NCBI RefSeq assembly: GCF_002213425.1
Contig: NZ_NJGV01000027.1
Coordinates: 1 to 64,000, forward strand
DNA: 64,000 nucleotides
DNA from: Herbaspirillum aquaticum
Lineage (GTDB): Bacteria > Pseudomonadota > Gammaproteobacteria > Burkholderiales > Burkholderiaceae_D
Direction: 5' to 3'
Below, one piece after another: positions 16,736 through 24,999 of this stretch; the first letter of the stretch is position 1; each line of letters opens with the position of its first letter. The notes under the pieces were generated by a model that had not been told where the DNA came from, made no database searches, and worked only from the letters and a program-made list of their open reading frames with translations. The translations under genes and the position numbers were made by a program.

Positions 16736-16869
16736 AATCTCATGACAGTTATGACCATCAGTTTTCCTACAACGCCAAGATTGCACAAGCGGTCACCTTC
16801 TATTCCATCATTAGGATCGTCAACTCATCGGCGAAGTTGAAAACACCCTCGGGTGAAAAATGCTCATGA
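16658..16869 (+). pseudogene. 3' remnant of a T6SS lipase-like effector
   Basis: The frame ending at 16869 reads GGTVPAESGAAPKPHVVQIF, then HEGKLKSHDSYDHQFSYNAKIAQ, nearly identical to the C-terminus of the effector at 17930-19103 (GDGTVPAESGGAPKAHVVQ and onward). Only about 70 codons survive, with no start. Its 3' end overlaps the start of the first immunity gene by a few bases, the same spacing as in the second copy, so an effector-immunity pair was duplicated and this effector later lost. Confidence 0.75.
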
Positions 16870-17933
16870 AGAATCCTGTTCGCTTTATCGCTGCTATGGC
16901 CTTCACAGTCTGGTTATTTTTATCTGGAGGCATCTCACATCAACAAGGATCGCAAATGATGAACACTGCCCGAGCAAGTGAGCCTAGTCCTGCCGTTTCA
17001 ACCTTCTGTGCCGGTCATTTTCTTATCGATATGCCTGCGGGTTCAGTCCTCAGTGGCGGCAATTATCGCTACGATTTCGCACGGCTGGAGAAACCCAAAG
17101 CGATGAGCCTGGAAGAGTTCGAGGCGGAAATGACGGCTAAAGAGAAGCTTCTCAGCTCTACGAAGCATAAGGTCGAGCCTAGTCTATTGCGCTTGTTGGT
17201 GAAACCAGATCCGTACTCATGGATTTTCGTTTATTGGGAAGAGGAATTTATTACCAGTGTAGTAGAGGTGTACGGATACCGCTGGATCGACGGAACACGC
17301 TATCTTTTCAAGAAGGAGGCAGGCATGAGCAAGCCTCGCACCGGCACGATGAGTCGTCAGGATCACGCTATCGAGCGCATGCGCAAAATTCTCTTCAACC
17401 TGAAAAAGCGGTCAAACCACGAGATTCCGACAGAGCCCGGCTATTGCTTCGAAGAGGGCTTCATCGCCAACCCCGAATGGGAAATGGAAGAAGCAGCCAT
17501 CGACATCGATATCGCAGGCCACCCGGACGCGTTCGTTTCCGTCTGGTTTTATCCACTATCCCGCGGGGCCCACAGTGCTCCCTTGCTGGACCGCGTCGGC
17601 GGCGTATTGCAAGCGCTGGGCCGGATGGCCACATCGGTACACGTGCTAAGACGAGGTGACCGCCAGGTCGGCCCCTACAAAGGCCAGGAATTCCTGGTCA
17701 CAGCCCCCAGCAGCGGAGGGCTGCGCGGCCACAGTTTCATCTGGGAGACCGAAGGGGATGGCACACTCGATACGCCTGCGCTGAAGATCGAACTCACCAC
17801 GGGCCATCGCGACAAAAACGGCAATCCTCAACAGACCAAACTGACCGACGAACAGGCCATGAACCTATGGGACGAGGTGCTCAGTAGTTTCCGCCTGCGA
17901 CCTGTTGTCGCTACCCAAAGAAACCAGCCATGA
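16860..17933 (+). CDS. Tli4-like T6SS immunity protein, copy 1
   Basis: 357 aa with an N-terminal hydrophobic export signal (about 5-25), then FCAGHFLIDMPAGSVLSGGNYRYDFARLE and a C-terminal domain with PTEPGYCFEEGFIANPEWEMEEAAIDIDIAG. This layout resembles Tli4-family immunity proteins, which neutralise Tle4 phospholipase effectors in the periplasm. The assignment is from motif resemblance and from position next to effector fragments. Residues from about 190 on are almost identical to the copy at 19094; the N-terminal half differs much more. The ATG at 16866 (third residue) is an alternative start. Confidence 0.65.
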   Translation: MLMKNPVRFIAAMAFTVWLFLSGGISHQQGSQMMNTARASEPSPAVSTFCAGHFLIDMPAGSVLSGGNYRYDFARLEKPKAMSLEEFEAEMTAKEKLLSSTKHKVEPSLLRLLVKPDPYSWIFVYWEEEFITSVVEVYGYRWIDGTRYLFKKEAGMSKPRTGTMSRQDHAIERMRKILFNLKKRSNHEIPTEPGYCFEEGFIANPEWEMEEAAIDIDIAGHPDAFVSVWFYPLSRGAHSAPLLDRVGGVLQALGRMATSVHVLRRGDRQVGPYKGQEFLVTAPSSGGLRGHSFIWETEGDGTLDTPALKIELTTGHRDKNGNPQQTKLTDEQAMNLWDEVLSSFRLRPVVATQRNQP

Positions 17934-19103
17934 CTAGTCCAGCTATTCCTGTTGAGCCGACCCGTCTGGTCGGCACGCGCTGGGATGAGGATGGCAATGA
18001 TGTGGCGCAATCCGTACTGACCGGGGAGAACATGAAGGTCAGGGCCTTGTGCCTGACCACGCCGGAGGTGGTGGTGCCGTTGCTGTTCGTGCCGGGCATC
18101 ATGGGGACGCGGCTCAAGGTCAGCGGGCGCGACAAGGGAGCGGCATGGTTTCCCCCGGGCTTGTGCGCAATTGCCGGGGATGGCTCAACGCATTCTGGGC
18201 GTGGTGCATGGCGTGATGCCGGCCATTGGCGCCCCCGCCACCTACAAGCGCATGCGGGCAGGGTTTGAAGGGGCAGCGCAAGTCATCCTGGGACGCAATG
18301 CGGCCGACTGTACTGCGGTGATGGCCAATGCGCCTGGCGCATTGGAGCTGCTGCCGACGGCGCAATACAGGACCTGGAGCAATCGCGGGGAGCGGCATTG
18401 GCTGCGGGCCAGTTATCGGGCTATCGGACGGAGTGACATGGCTGAGGAGATGGACAGTTTTCTGGGCGAGGACGATCCCTACGGGAAGATCTATCTGAAC
18501 AACTCGCAGGATTGGTGGAAGTTGGTGCGGGAGGATTTGATTGATCCGGCGGGGAAGGAGGATAAAGAACGCGCTGAGAGAGAGGGAAAAGTCTGCGCTT
18601 CGAAAAAGCCACCAATACAGGACTTCAATCAGTTTGCAGAGAATATGAAATTTGCTCGGACTCTGCATAAGCAGATTGAAGACCGGTATCACCCCAATAC
18701 CTACGCGTATTACGCCGCCGACCCACAACAGCCTGCTTGGAACGAGATCTGCTGGAAGTGTGGCCCGATGGTGCCTGGTGATCCTGCTAAAGCACGACTA
18801 CAAAAAGATGATCTGAACGGGATGTTAGAGCTTCGCTTCGGCGAGCGTCACCTCCATTACTTCACGCTTGAGAACGGAACCGGTCCAGGGGATGGCACGG
18901 TGCCAGCGGAGTCAGGTGGTGCGCCGAAGGCTCACGTTGTGCAGATATTCAAGCACGAAGGAAAGCTGAAATCTCATGACAGCTACGACCATCAGTTCTC
19001 CTACAACGCCAAGATTGCCCAGTCGGTGACCCTCTATTCCATCATCAGGATCGTCAACTCATCGGCCAATTCGAAATCAATGCCGAGAAAAAAATGCGCA
19101 TGA
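17930..19103 (+). pseudogene. T6SS alpha/beta-hydrolase effector (Tle4/TplE-like) with internal deletion
   Basis: The start overlaps the stop of immunity copy 1 (ATGA). The first frame has the lipase-like opening VVPLLFVPGIMGTRLKVSGRDKGAAWFPPG. Near 18165-18185 this frame is lost and a second frame continues with MAQRILGVVHGVMPAIGAPATYKRMRAGFEG through GDGTVPAESGG and the HEGKLKSHDSYDHQ tail to 19103. The segment that should carry the GxSxG nucleophile elbow is absent, so a catalytic serine cannot be found. I infer a frame-changing internal deletion that inactivates the toxin. GDGTVP and the downstream His are typical lipase acid/base positions. Family assignment is by motif and by Tli4-like neighbours. 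Confidence 0.65.
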
Positions 19104-20173
19104 AGAATTCGGCCCGCTTAATCGCCACGTCTGCCCTCACGGGCTGGTTGTTTGTCGCGGGCGACATCTCGTATCAACAAGGATTGCACATCATGAATTC
19201 TGCCCAGGCAAGTGAGTCAATTTCGTCTGTTTCCACCTTATGTACTGGTCATTTTTTAATTGATATGCCCGTAGGCTCGGTCGTCAGCGGCGGCAATTAT
19301 CGCTACGACTACGCACGGCTGGACAAACCTAAGCCAATGAGCAGGGAAGACTTTGAGACAGAGATGTCCGCCAAGGAAAAGACCCTAAGGTCCACCAAGC
19401 ATGAGGTCGAGCCCAGTTTATTGCGCTTGTTAATCAAACCGGATCCATATTCATGGATATTCGCCCATTGGGAGTACAACTTTAGCGAGAACATTGTGTT
19501 GGTAGACGGTTATCGCTGGATTGATGGCACAAGGTTTCTTTTCAGAAGCAAGGCAGGCATGAGCAAACCGCCCTCCGGCACAAAGGACTATCAGGAAGAC
19601 GCCATCGACCGCATGAAAGCCATACTCGCTGGCCTGCGCAAACGAGCAACGCATGAGATTCCCACTGAGCCCGGCTATTGTTTTGAGGGCGGCTTCATCG
19701 CCAACCCAGAATGGGAAATGGAAGAAGCAGCCATCGACATCGATATCGCAGGCCACCCGGACGCGTTCGTTTCCGTCTGGTTTTATCCACTCTCTCGCCG
19801 GGCGCACAGTGCCCCCTTGCTGGACCGCGTCGGCGGCGTATTGCAAGCGCTGGGCCGAATGGCCACATCGGTACACGTGCTAAGACGAGGTGACCGCCAG
19901 GTCGGCCCCTACAAAGGCCAGGAATTCCTGGTCACGGCCCCGAGCAGCGGGGGGCTGCGCGGCCACAGTTTCATCTGGGAGACCGAAGGGGATGGCACGC
20001 TCGACACCCCCGCACTCAAGATCGAATTGACCACAGCCTATCGCGACAAGAACGGCAATCCCCAACAGACCAAGCTGACCGATGAACAGGCCATGAAGCT
20101 ATGGGACGAAGTGCTGAACAGCTTCCGCCTGCGCCCGACCATGGCGCCTCAAGCCTCCAGCCCGTCACCATAG
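19094..20173 (+). CDS. Tli4-like T6SS immunity protein, copy 2
   Basis: 359 aa, paralog of the protein at 16860. It has an export signal (about 5-25), FLIDMPVGSVVSGGNYRYDYARLD and the same C-terminal domain (about residue 190 to end) differing at only about six positions from copy 1, while residues 30-190 differ at many positions. It overlaps the 3' end of the broken effector by about 10 bp and precedes the PAAR gene. It is intact although its adjacent toxin is not, consistent with retention for protection against kin or rivals (inference). Confidence 0.65.
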   Translation: MRMKNSARLIATSALTGWLFVAGDISYQQGLHIMNSAQASESISSVSTLCTGHFLIDMPVGSVVSGGNYRYDYARLDKPKPMSREDFETEMSAKEKTLRSTKHEVEPSLLRLLIKPDPYSWIFAHWEYNFSENIVLVDGYRWIDGTRFLFRSKAGMSKPPSGTKDYQEDAIDRMKAILAGLRKRATHEIPTEPGYCFEGGFIANPEWEMEEAAIDIDIAGHPDAFVSVWFYPLSRRAHSAPLLDRVGGVLQALGRMATSVHVLRRGDRQVGPYKGQEFLVTAPSSGGLRGHSFIWETEGDGTLDTPALKIELTTAYRDKNGNPQQTKLTDEQAMKLWDEVLNSFRLRPTMAPQASSPSP

Positions 20174-20232
20174 CGCGCACAGGCCCCCTTCCCCTGCATT
20201 TCCCCTGCCCTTCCCCTTTGAAAGGAATCCGC

Positions 20233-20499
20233 ATGCCCAACATCATCCGCCTCGGTGACGCCACCTCCCACGGAGGCAAGGTCACGCAGGTGAGCGCACC
20301 CCATTTCAAGGTCGGTGGATTACCGGTCGCACGGGTCGGCGACGCCTGCAGCTGTCCGCAGCAGGGACACGACAACTGCACCATCGCCGAAGGACATCCC
20401 CATCACAAGGTCGATGGCGTCGCCGTCGCCTACGAAGGCCACAAGACCAGCTGCGGTGCCACACTCATCGCCAGCACCGCCACCTTCAGCGCTTCATAG
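20233..20499 (+). CDS. PAAR-domain T6SS spike-tip protein
   Basis: 88 aa from ATG 20233, preceded by AAAGGA. PAAR signature: IIRLGDATSHGGKVTQVSA, VARVGDACSCPQQGH and CTIAEGHPHHKVDGVAVAYEGHKTSCGATLIAS, with the conserved His/Cys positions that bind zinc at the tip of the VgrG spike. It stands alone with no toxin extension. The full frame is intact, unlike the neighbouring vgrG. Confidence 0.85.
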   Translation: MPNIIRLGDATSHGGKVTQVSAPHFKVGGLPVARVGDACSCPQQGHDNCTIAEGHPHHKVDGVAVAYEGHKTSCGATLIASTATFSAS

Positions 20500-20537
20500 C
20501 GGACCCGCCTGCACTCCACCACGGCGAACTGCCCACC

Positions 20538-22142
20538 TCAGGCGTAGGCCAGTCGCGCCGCCGATGGTGCTGCCACGCGCTTGAGTTCCGGCGTGCCACC
20601 TTCCAGCTTGAATACCGACACCAGCCGCGCCAGCTGTGCCGCCTGGTCCTGCAGGGATTGCGCTGCCGCGGCTGCCTGCTCGACCAGCGCGGCGTTCTGC
20701 TGGGTCACCTGATCCATTTGCACGATGGCCAGGTTGACCTGCTCGATGCCGGCGCTCTGCTCCTGGCCGGCGGCACTGATCTCGCTGACCACCTCCCCTA
20801 CGCGCTGCACGCTCTGGACCACCTGCTGCATGGTCTGCCCCGCCTGCTCCACCAACTTGCTGCCATTGCCCACGCGCTCCACCGAGTCGGCAATGAGCGC
20901 CTTGATTTCATGCGCGGCCGTGGCAGAGCGCTGGGCCAGTGCCCGTACTTCCGAGGCCACCACCGCGAAGCCGCGGCCCTGCTCCCCAGCGCGCGCCGCT
21001 TCCACGGCGGCATTCAGGGCCAGGATGTTGGTCTGGAAAGCGATGCCATCGATCACCCCGATGATGTCGACGATCTTCTTGGAGGAGGCATCGATGGCGC
21101 CCATGGTGTCGACCACCTGGCTCACCACGGTTCCACCCTGGCGCGCGATGTCGGAGGCCGATCCGGCCAGCTGGTTGGCCTGGCCCGCATGGCTGGCGTT
21201 CTGCCTGACGGTCGCGGTGAGCTGTTCCATGGAGGAAGCTGTCTCCTCCAGCGAGGCTGCCTGTTGCTCCGTGCGCGAAGAAAGGTCCAGGTTGCCGCGC
21301 GCGATCTCGCTGCTGGCCGTGGCGATGGTCTCGGTGGAGACGCGTACCTGGCTGACGATGTCCAGCAAGCGGTCATTCATCTTCTTGAGCGCGCGCAGCA
21401 ACATGCTGGTCTCGTCACGGCCATGCGCCTCGATGGCCGAGGTCAGGTCGCCGGCGGCCACCGTTTCGGCCACGCGCACGGCGCGGTCCAGCGGCGTGGT
21501 GATGCTGCGCGTGATCATCCACGCGATCAGGGCCGCAGCGATCAACCCTGCGGCGGCCAGCGCCAGCAGCAGTGCGCGGGCCTCGCCGTAGGTGCTTTCG
21601 ACTTCGTCACCGGCGCTTTTCATCATTTCGTGCTGCTGCTTGATGAGGGCATCGGCCGCATTCATGGTGGCGCTCTGGACCGGCCGCACTTCGTCGATGA
21701 GCATGTCGATGGCACTCTCCTTGCCACCCTGCTGCACCATCGCCAGCACTTTGTCGCGCTTCTCGAAATAGGCGCTCTGAGCCGTGACCAGCTTGCCCAG
21801 GGCGCTGCGGCTGTCATCGTCGGTGAGCAGCTTCTCCAGCTGTGCCAGGTCCTCGCGGATGGCGCGGTCTGCTCCGGTGATGCGGTCGTATTCGCTCTTG
21901 ATCTGCGGCTCGCGCTTCAACAGCAGAATGTTTCGTACCGAGCGCGCGATCAGGTTGAGCTGGTCGACGATATCGCCCGCTACCACGGTCTTGGGATACT
22001 TGTCATGGATCACATCCTTCATCTGCCCGTTGAGCTGCCCCAGGCGGGCGATGCCGCTGGCCGCCATGGCCAGCATCAGGACCATCAGCAGGCCGAAGCC
22101 CAGCCACAGGCGAGCACGAATGCTTACGTTGGAAAGTTGCAT
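20538..22142 (-). CDS. Methyl-accepting chemotaxis protein
   Basis: 534 aa from ATG 22142 (AAGGGGG upstream). TM1 is about 11-31 and a four-helix-bundle-type periplasmic domain follows ([27 protein letters not shown]), TM2 is about 190-212, then HAMP and the signalling domain with the hairpin tip [48 protein letters not shown]. There is no C-terminal CheR/CheB tether pentapeptide (it ends RLAYA). The ligand is unknown. Confidence 0.92.
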   Translation of the reverse strand: MQLSNVSIRARLWLGFGLLMVLMLAMAASGIARLGQLNGQMKDVIHDKYPKTVVAGDIVDQLNLIARSVRNILLLKREPQIKSEYDRITGADRAIREDLAQLEKLLTDDDSRSALGKLVTAQSAYFEKRDKVLAMVQQGGKESAIDMLIDEVRPVQSATMNAADALIKQQHEMMKSAGDEVESTYGEARALLLALAAAGLIAAALIAWMITRSITTPLDRAVRVAETVAAGDLTSAIEAHGRDETSMLLRALKKMNDRLLDIVSQVRVSTETIATASSEIARGNLDLSSRTEQQAASLEETASSMEQLTATVRQNASHAGQANQLAGSASDIARQGGTVVSQVVDTMGAIDASSKKIVDIIGVIDGIAFQTNILALNAAVEAARAGEQGRGFAVVASEVRALAQRSATAAHEIKALIADSVERVGNGSKLVEQAGQTMQQVVQSVQRVGEVVSEISAAGQEQSAGIEQVNLAIVQMDQVTQQNAALVEQAAAAAQSLQDQAAQLARLVSVFKLEGGTPELKRVAAPSAARLAYA

Positions 22143-22360
22143 GAATTCCCCCTTGTTATCCTTGGTTGTCGGCAGGCAAGCCGATGGTGCGGCGTAACCG
22201 GAAAGCAACAAATGCGTGGCAACAAGTTGCGGCCGGCCTGATTCAGCTTAGGTGACGGGTGGCAGGAAGCCAAGCGCGACAAAGATATGTTGGATGGGAG
22301 GCCGCGCGGTCTCTTCATGCCGATACGATGGGGCTAGTGCTGCTTGGTATTGAGGCTATG

Positions 22361-22912
22361 ATGAGGTCTCGCGAACAGCGCCCGGGAGAGAACTTGACTG
22401 CCGCATCCACCCTTCGGATCAGACCTGCCGTGGAGGGCGATGCCGCACTCCTTTTCCAGGCTGAGTACCAGACCAGCTTGATCCCCGGCCGGCTTATATC
22501 ATTTCCGGACGAACTTGACCCGGCCGGCTTTGTGGCCAAGATCGTCTGGCTGCGTGAGCACGGCTGCTATCTGGTCGCGGAAGCCTTGGGCCAGCCCGTC
22601 GGCCATGCCAGTCTGGAGCCAATGCCCTTGCGCGCGATGGCGCATGTGTTCTCGCTGACCATCGTGGTTCATCCTGGCCAGACCGGCAGGGGGATCGGCC
22701 GCGCCTTGATGGCCGCGCTGTTGCATTGGGCAGAGGAGCAGCCGCACGTGGAAAAGCTGGAATTGCGCGTACGGGAGGGGAACACGGAGGCGCTCCGTCT
22801 GTACCAGCAATTCGGCTTCGTCGAGGAAGGCCGATTCGAGAAGCGCATCAAGCTGGCCGACGGCAGTTGTCTGGCCGATATTTCCATGGCGAAAATACTG
22901 CACTTCCCATGA
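22361..22912 (+). CDS. GNAT family N-acetyltransferase
   Basis: About 183 aa. The GNAT fold shows in LRIRPAVEGDAALLFQAEYQ, the acetyl-CoA loop VVHPGQTGRGIGRALMAALLHWA (Q/RxxGxG/A), and VREGNTEALRLYQQFGFVEEGRFEKRIKL. The start is uncertain: ATG 22358 or 22361 follow TGAGG; a TTG at 22394 with GGGAGA is also possible. It is divergent from the chemoreceptor gene. The substrate is unknown. Confidence 0.85.
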   Translation: MRSREQRPGENLTAASTLRIRPAVEGDAALLFQAEYQTSLIPGRLISFPDELDPAGFVAKIVWLREHGCYLVAEALGQPVGHASLEPMPLRAMAHVFSLTIVVHPGQTGRGIGRALMAALLHWAEEQPHVEKLELRVREGNTEALRLYQQFGFVEEGRFEKRIKLADGSCLADISMAKILHFP

Positions 22913-22948
22913 ATCTGGACGGGCAATGGGACAAACGTTTCGCTTGAT

Positions 22949-23779
22949 TCACTGCCCCTGCATCACCACATCCCGCAACAAGCGATCCAGCACCGAATAT
23001 TCGCCCCGCTCCGCCTTCTGGGGCGTCGGCACGTGCTCCAGCCGCTGCAATTCCAGTTCGATGAAACGATTGATCTCGGGGATGGCCGCGCCCTCTTCGG
23101 CCTCACCTGCGCGTCGTTTGATGACCAGGAGGGCATCGATGGCCGCGCGCAATGCCGTATCGCTCACCATGGCCTCGACCAGGTCGAGGAAACGCATCGG
23201 CACCGGGCCGCGCTGCTGCTCCACCCACAGCGCCGCCATCAGCGGCCGCAGCACGTAGAGATATTTCTTCAGGCGGACACGCTCGCCGTGCAGGTACTCG
23301 CGGTAATTCTTGCGCGCCATCTGCAGGTAGTGGTGGAACACGCGATCCGGACGATGTACCAGGTCGGCCGCGGCATTGATCTTGTCGACGAAGCTGACAT
23401 CAGCCCGGTAGACCACCGGCGACGACAGCCATTCCACCACCGTGGCGTTGCCGTTGTGCAGGAGGGCCAGCGTCTTGCGCAGGTCCCAGCCGCTCACGTC
23501 ATAGGTCGCATTGACGGGCAGTTCGATCACGTCGCGCCCGGGGAAGACCGTGAGATACCAGTCGGGCCGGTGCACGTAGATGAAGCGCACGTCGTAGTCA
23601 CTGTCCGGGGAGGCAAATCCCCAGCCCCGGCTGTCTGACTCGCAGGCGAACAGCACGCGCACTTGGTGCTCGGATTCGATGCGCGCAAGCGTCTTGTCGA
23701 TCTCGGCACGGATCTGCGGATCAATCGGATGTTCGTGGTGCTGCCAGTCGGCGGCAGCGGTGGGTGAGGTAGCGTCCAT
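22949..23779 (-). CDS. Nucleotidyltransferase-superfamily protein (YcgL/COG3541 type)
   Basis: About 276 aa. The DNA polymerase beta-like core reads FACESDSRGWGFASPDSDYDVRFIYV; the two aspartates of SDYD are the expected metal ligands, while the usual GS dipeptide before RxWG is DS here. The C-terminal helical region follows (YLQMARKNYREYL, KKYLYVLRPLMAALW). The start is taken at 23779; an ATG at 23791 is possible. It lies 31 bp after the ABC ATPase gene, probably in one operon. Target and reaction are unknown. Confidence 0.75.
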   Translation of the reverse strand: MDATSPTAAADWQHHEHPIDPQIRAEIDKTLARIESEHQVRVLFACESDSRGWGFASPDSDYDVRFIYVHRPDWYLTVFPGRDVIELPVNATYDVSGWDLRKTLALLHNGNATVVEWLSSPVVYRADVSFVDKINAAADLVHRPDRVFHHYLQMARKNYREYLHGERVRLKKYLYVLRPLMAALWVEQQRGPVPMRFLDLVEAMVSDTALRAAIDALLVIKRRAGEAEEGAAIPEINRFIELELQRLEHVPTPQKAERGEYSVLDRLLRDVVMQGQ

Positions 23780-23810
23780 GCCGGGGATCATAGCAGGCAG
23801 GACCAGGTTT

Positions 23811-24449
23811 TCAGTCACCCAGATCGATCGTCCCCGCCAGCCGCACCGCCTCCGGCGTCTCATACATGGCCACCACCCAGGCCCGGTCGGCATCGCCGGC
23901 ACGTTCGTTGAGCATGGCCGCCACGAAGTTGATCGAAGCACGATCCAGGCTGGCATAGGGATCGTCCAGCAGCGTGAGCGTGGCACGCGCGGCGAAGGCC
24001 GCTGCCAGGTAGACCTTGCGCTTGCTGCCGGTGGAGAGCATGAAGAGCTTCTTCTCCAGATGCGGCGTCAAGGACAAGCCTTCGGTCAGCGCCGGCAACA
24101 GCGCTTGATCGAACTGCGGATAGCGTTCGGCCAATGCCGCAAACACTTCCGGCGGAGTCATCTGGTCATAGGCCTCGCTGCGCGGATCGATGAAGAACAC
24201 CTGGCGGCGATAATTCTCGGGCTCGCTGTCGAGCCGCAGGCCGTTCAGCTCCAGCACCCCGTCGCGCGCCGGCATGAGACCGGCCAGCAAGTTGAGCAGC
24301 GTGGTCTTGCCACGGCCATCGCCGCCGCGGACCAAGGTCACGCCGGGCGCGATACGGGCCGAGAAATCCTGGAACAGGTCCAGGCCGGGATAGGAAAAAT
24401 TCAGGAGCGATACCAGCAGCAGCGCTGCGCGGTCGGAAGCTTGGGTCAT
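23811..24449 (-). CDS. Lone ABC-type ATPase
   Basis: 212 aa. Walker A is GGDGRGKTTLLNLLAG (about 42-57, with D/R replacing the usual S/G), the signature is LSTGSKRKVYLAAA in place of LSGGQ, and Walker B is ATLTLLDDPYASLD. The size and the compact signature resemble CcmA-like single-domain ATPases. No permease with multiple TM segments is adjacent, only a two-helix protein upstream, so the partner is unclear. The ATG at 24449 is chosen because upstream residues are low-complexity. Confidence 0.75.
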   Translation of the reverse strand: MTQASDRAALLLVSLLNFSYPGLDLFQDFSARIAPGVTLVRGGDGRGKTTLLNLLAGLMPARDGVLELNGLRLDSEPENYRRQVFFIDPRSEAYDQMTPPEVFAALAERYPQFDQALLPALTEGLSLTPHLEKKLFMLSTGSKRKVYLAAAFAARATLTLLDDPYASLDRASINFVAAMLNERAGDADRAWVVAMYETPEAVRLAGTIDLGD

Positions 24450-24492
24450 CGGTGGGATCGAGGGATGCGGTAGAGGGGTGGCGCAGTGGCCA

Positions 24493-24744
24493 TCAGTTGC
24501 GTTGGCGGCGGGCTGCCTGGCGCTTGGCTTCTTCAGCGGCCTGCTTCTCCTTGCGGGCATCGGCCAGCATGGCCAGCGCAAAGGCCAGCGGTGGATACAG
24601 CAGGATCAGGCCGCTCCAGTCATGGTCCGACAAAAACATCAGCGCAGCAATGCACAGGTCAACCGCCATCAGGAACATCAATGGCCACCCCACGGGCGCA
24701 CCCAGGAAGGTCTTCTGCCGCTTGTTCTTGAAATACAGTGCCAT
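24493..24744 (-). CDS. Small two-helix membrane protein
   Basis: About 83 aa: two TM helices (VGWPLMFLMAVDLCIAALMF and GLILLYPPLAFALAMLA) followed by a charged Lys/Glu/Arg tail. The ATG at 24744 lies after AGGG; a GTG at 24753 is an alternative. It is the first gene of the putative operon with the ABC ATPase and nucleotidyltransferase. I recognise no family. Confidence 0.6.
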   Translation of the reverse strand: MALYFKNKRQKTFLGAPVGWPLMFLMAVDLCIAALMFLSDHDWSGLILLYPPLAFALAMLADARKEKQAAEEAKRQAARRQRN

Positions 24745-24929
24745 GCCGTTCACCCTGCTTTGTGTCTCGCTGCATGGCCGCCGGGTAGCGCCGCTGGGCG
24801 CGTGGATGGGCGGGCAACATGCTGGCGAGGGGTTGTCTCCTGTCCCGGATTATAAAAGATGTGGGCACCGGGAGGGAGCCAGCCGCAGATCTTCCCATCC
24901 GGCAAAAATGGTCGAGCCTGTGGAAAAAT

Positions 24930-24968
24930 ATATAAAAAAAAACGGTCCCGGCAGATGCCGGGACCGTT
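24930..24968 (-). terminator. Intrinsic terminator of the MFS gene
   Basis: A perfect 12-bp stem AACGGTCCCGGC / GCCGGGACCGTT with AGAT loop. On the minus strand it is followed by a run of eight T, 32 bp after the MFS stop. Confidence 0.9.
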
Positions 24969-24999
24969 GTTCTTGGCACGACCGTAGCGAGGCGACGGA

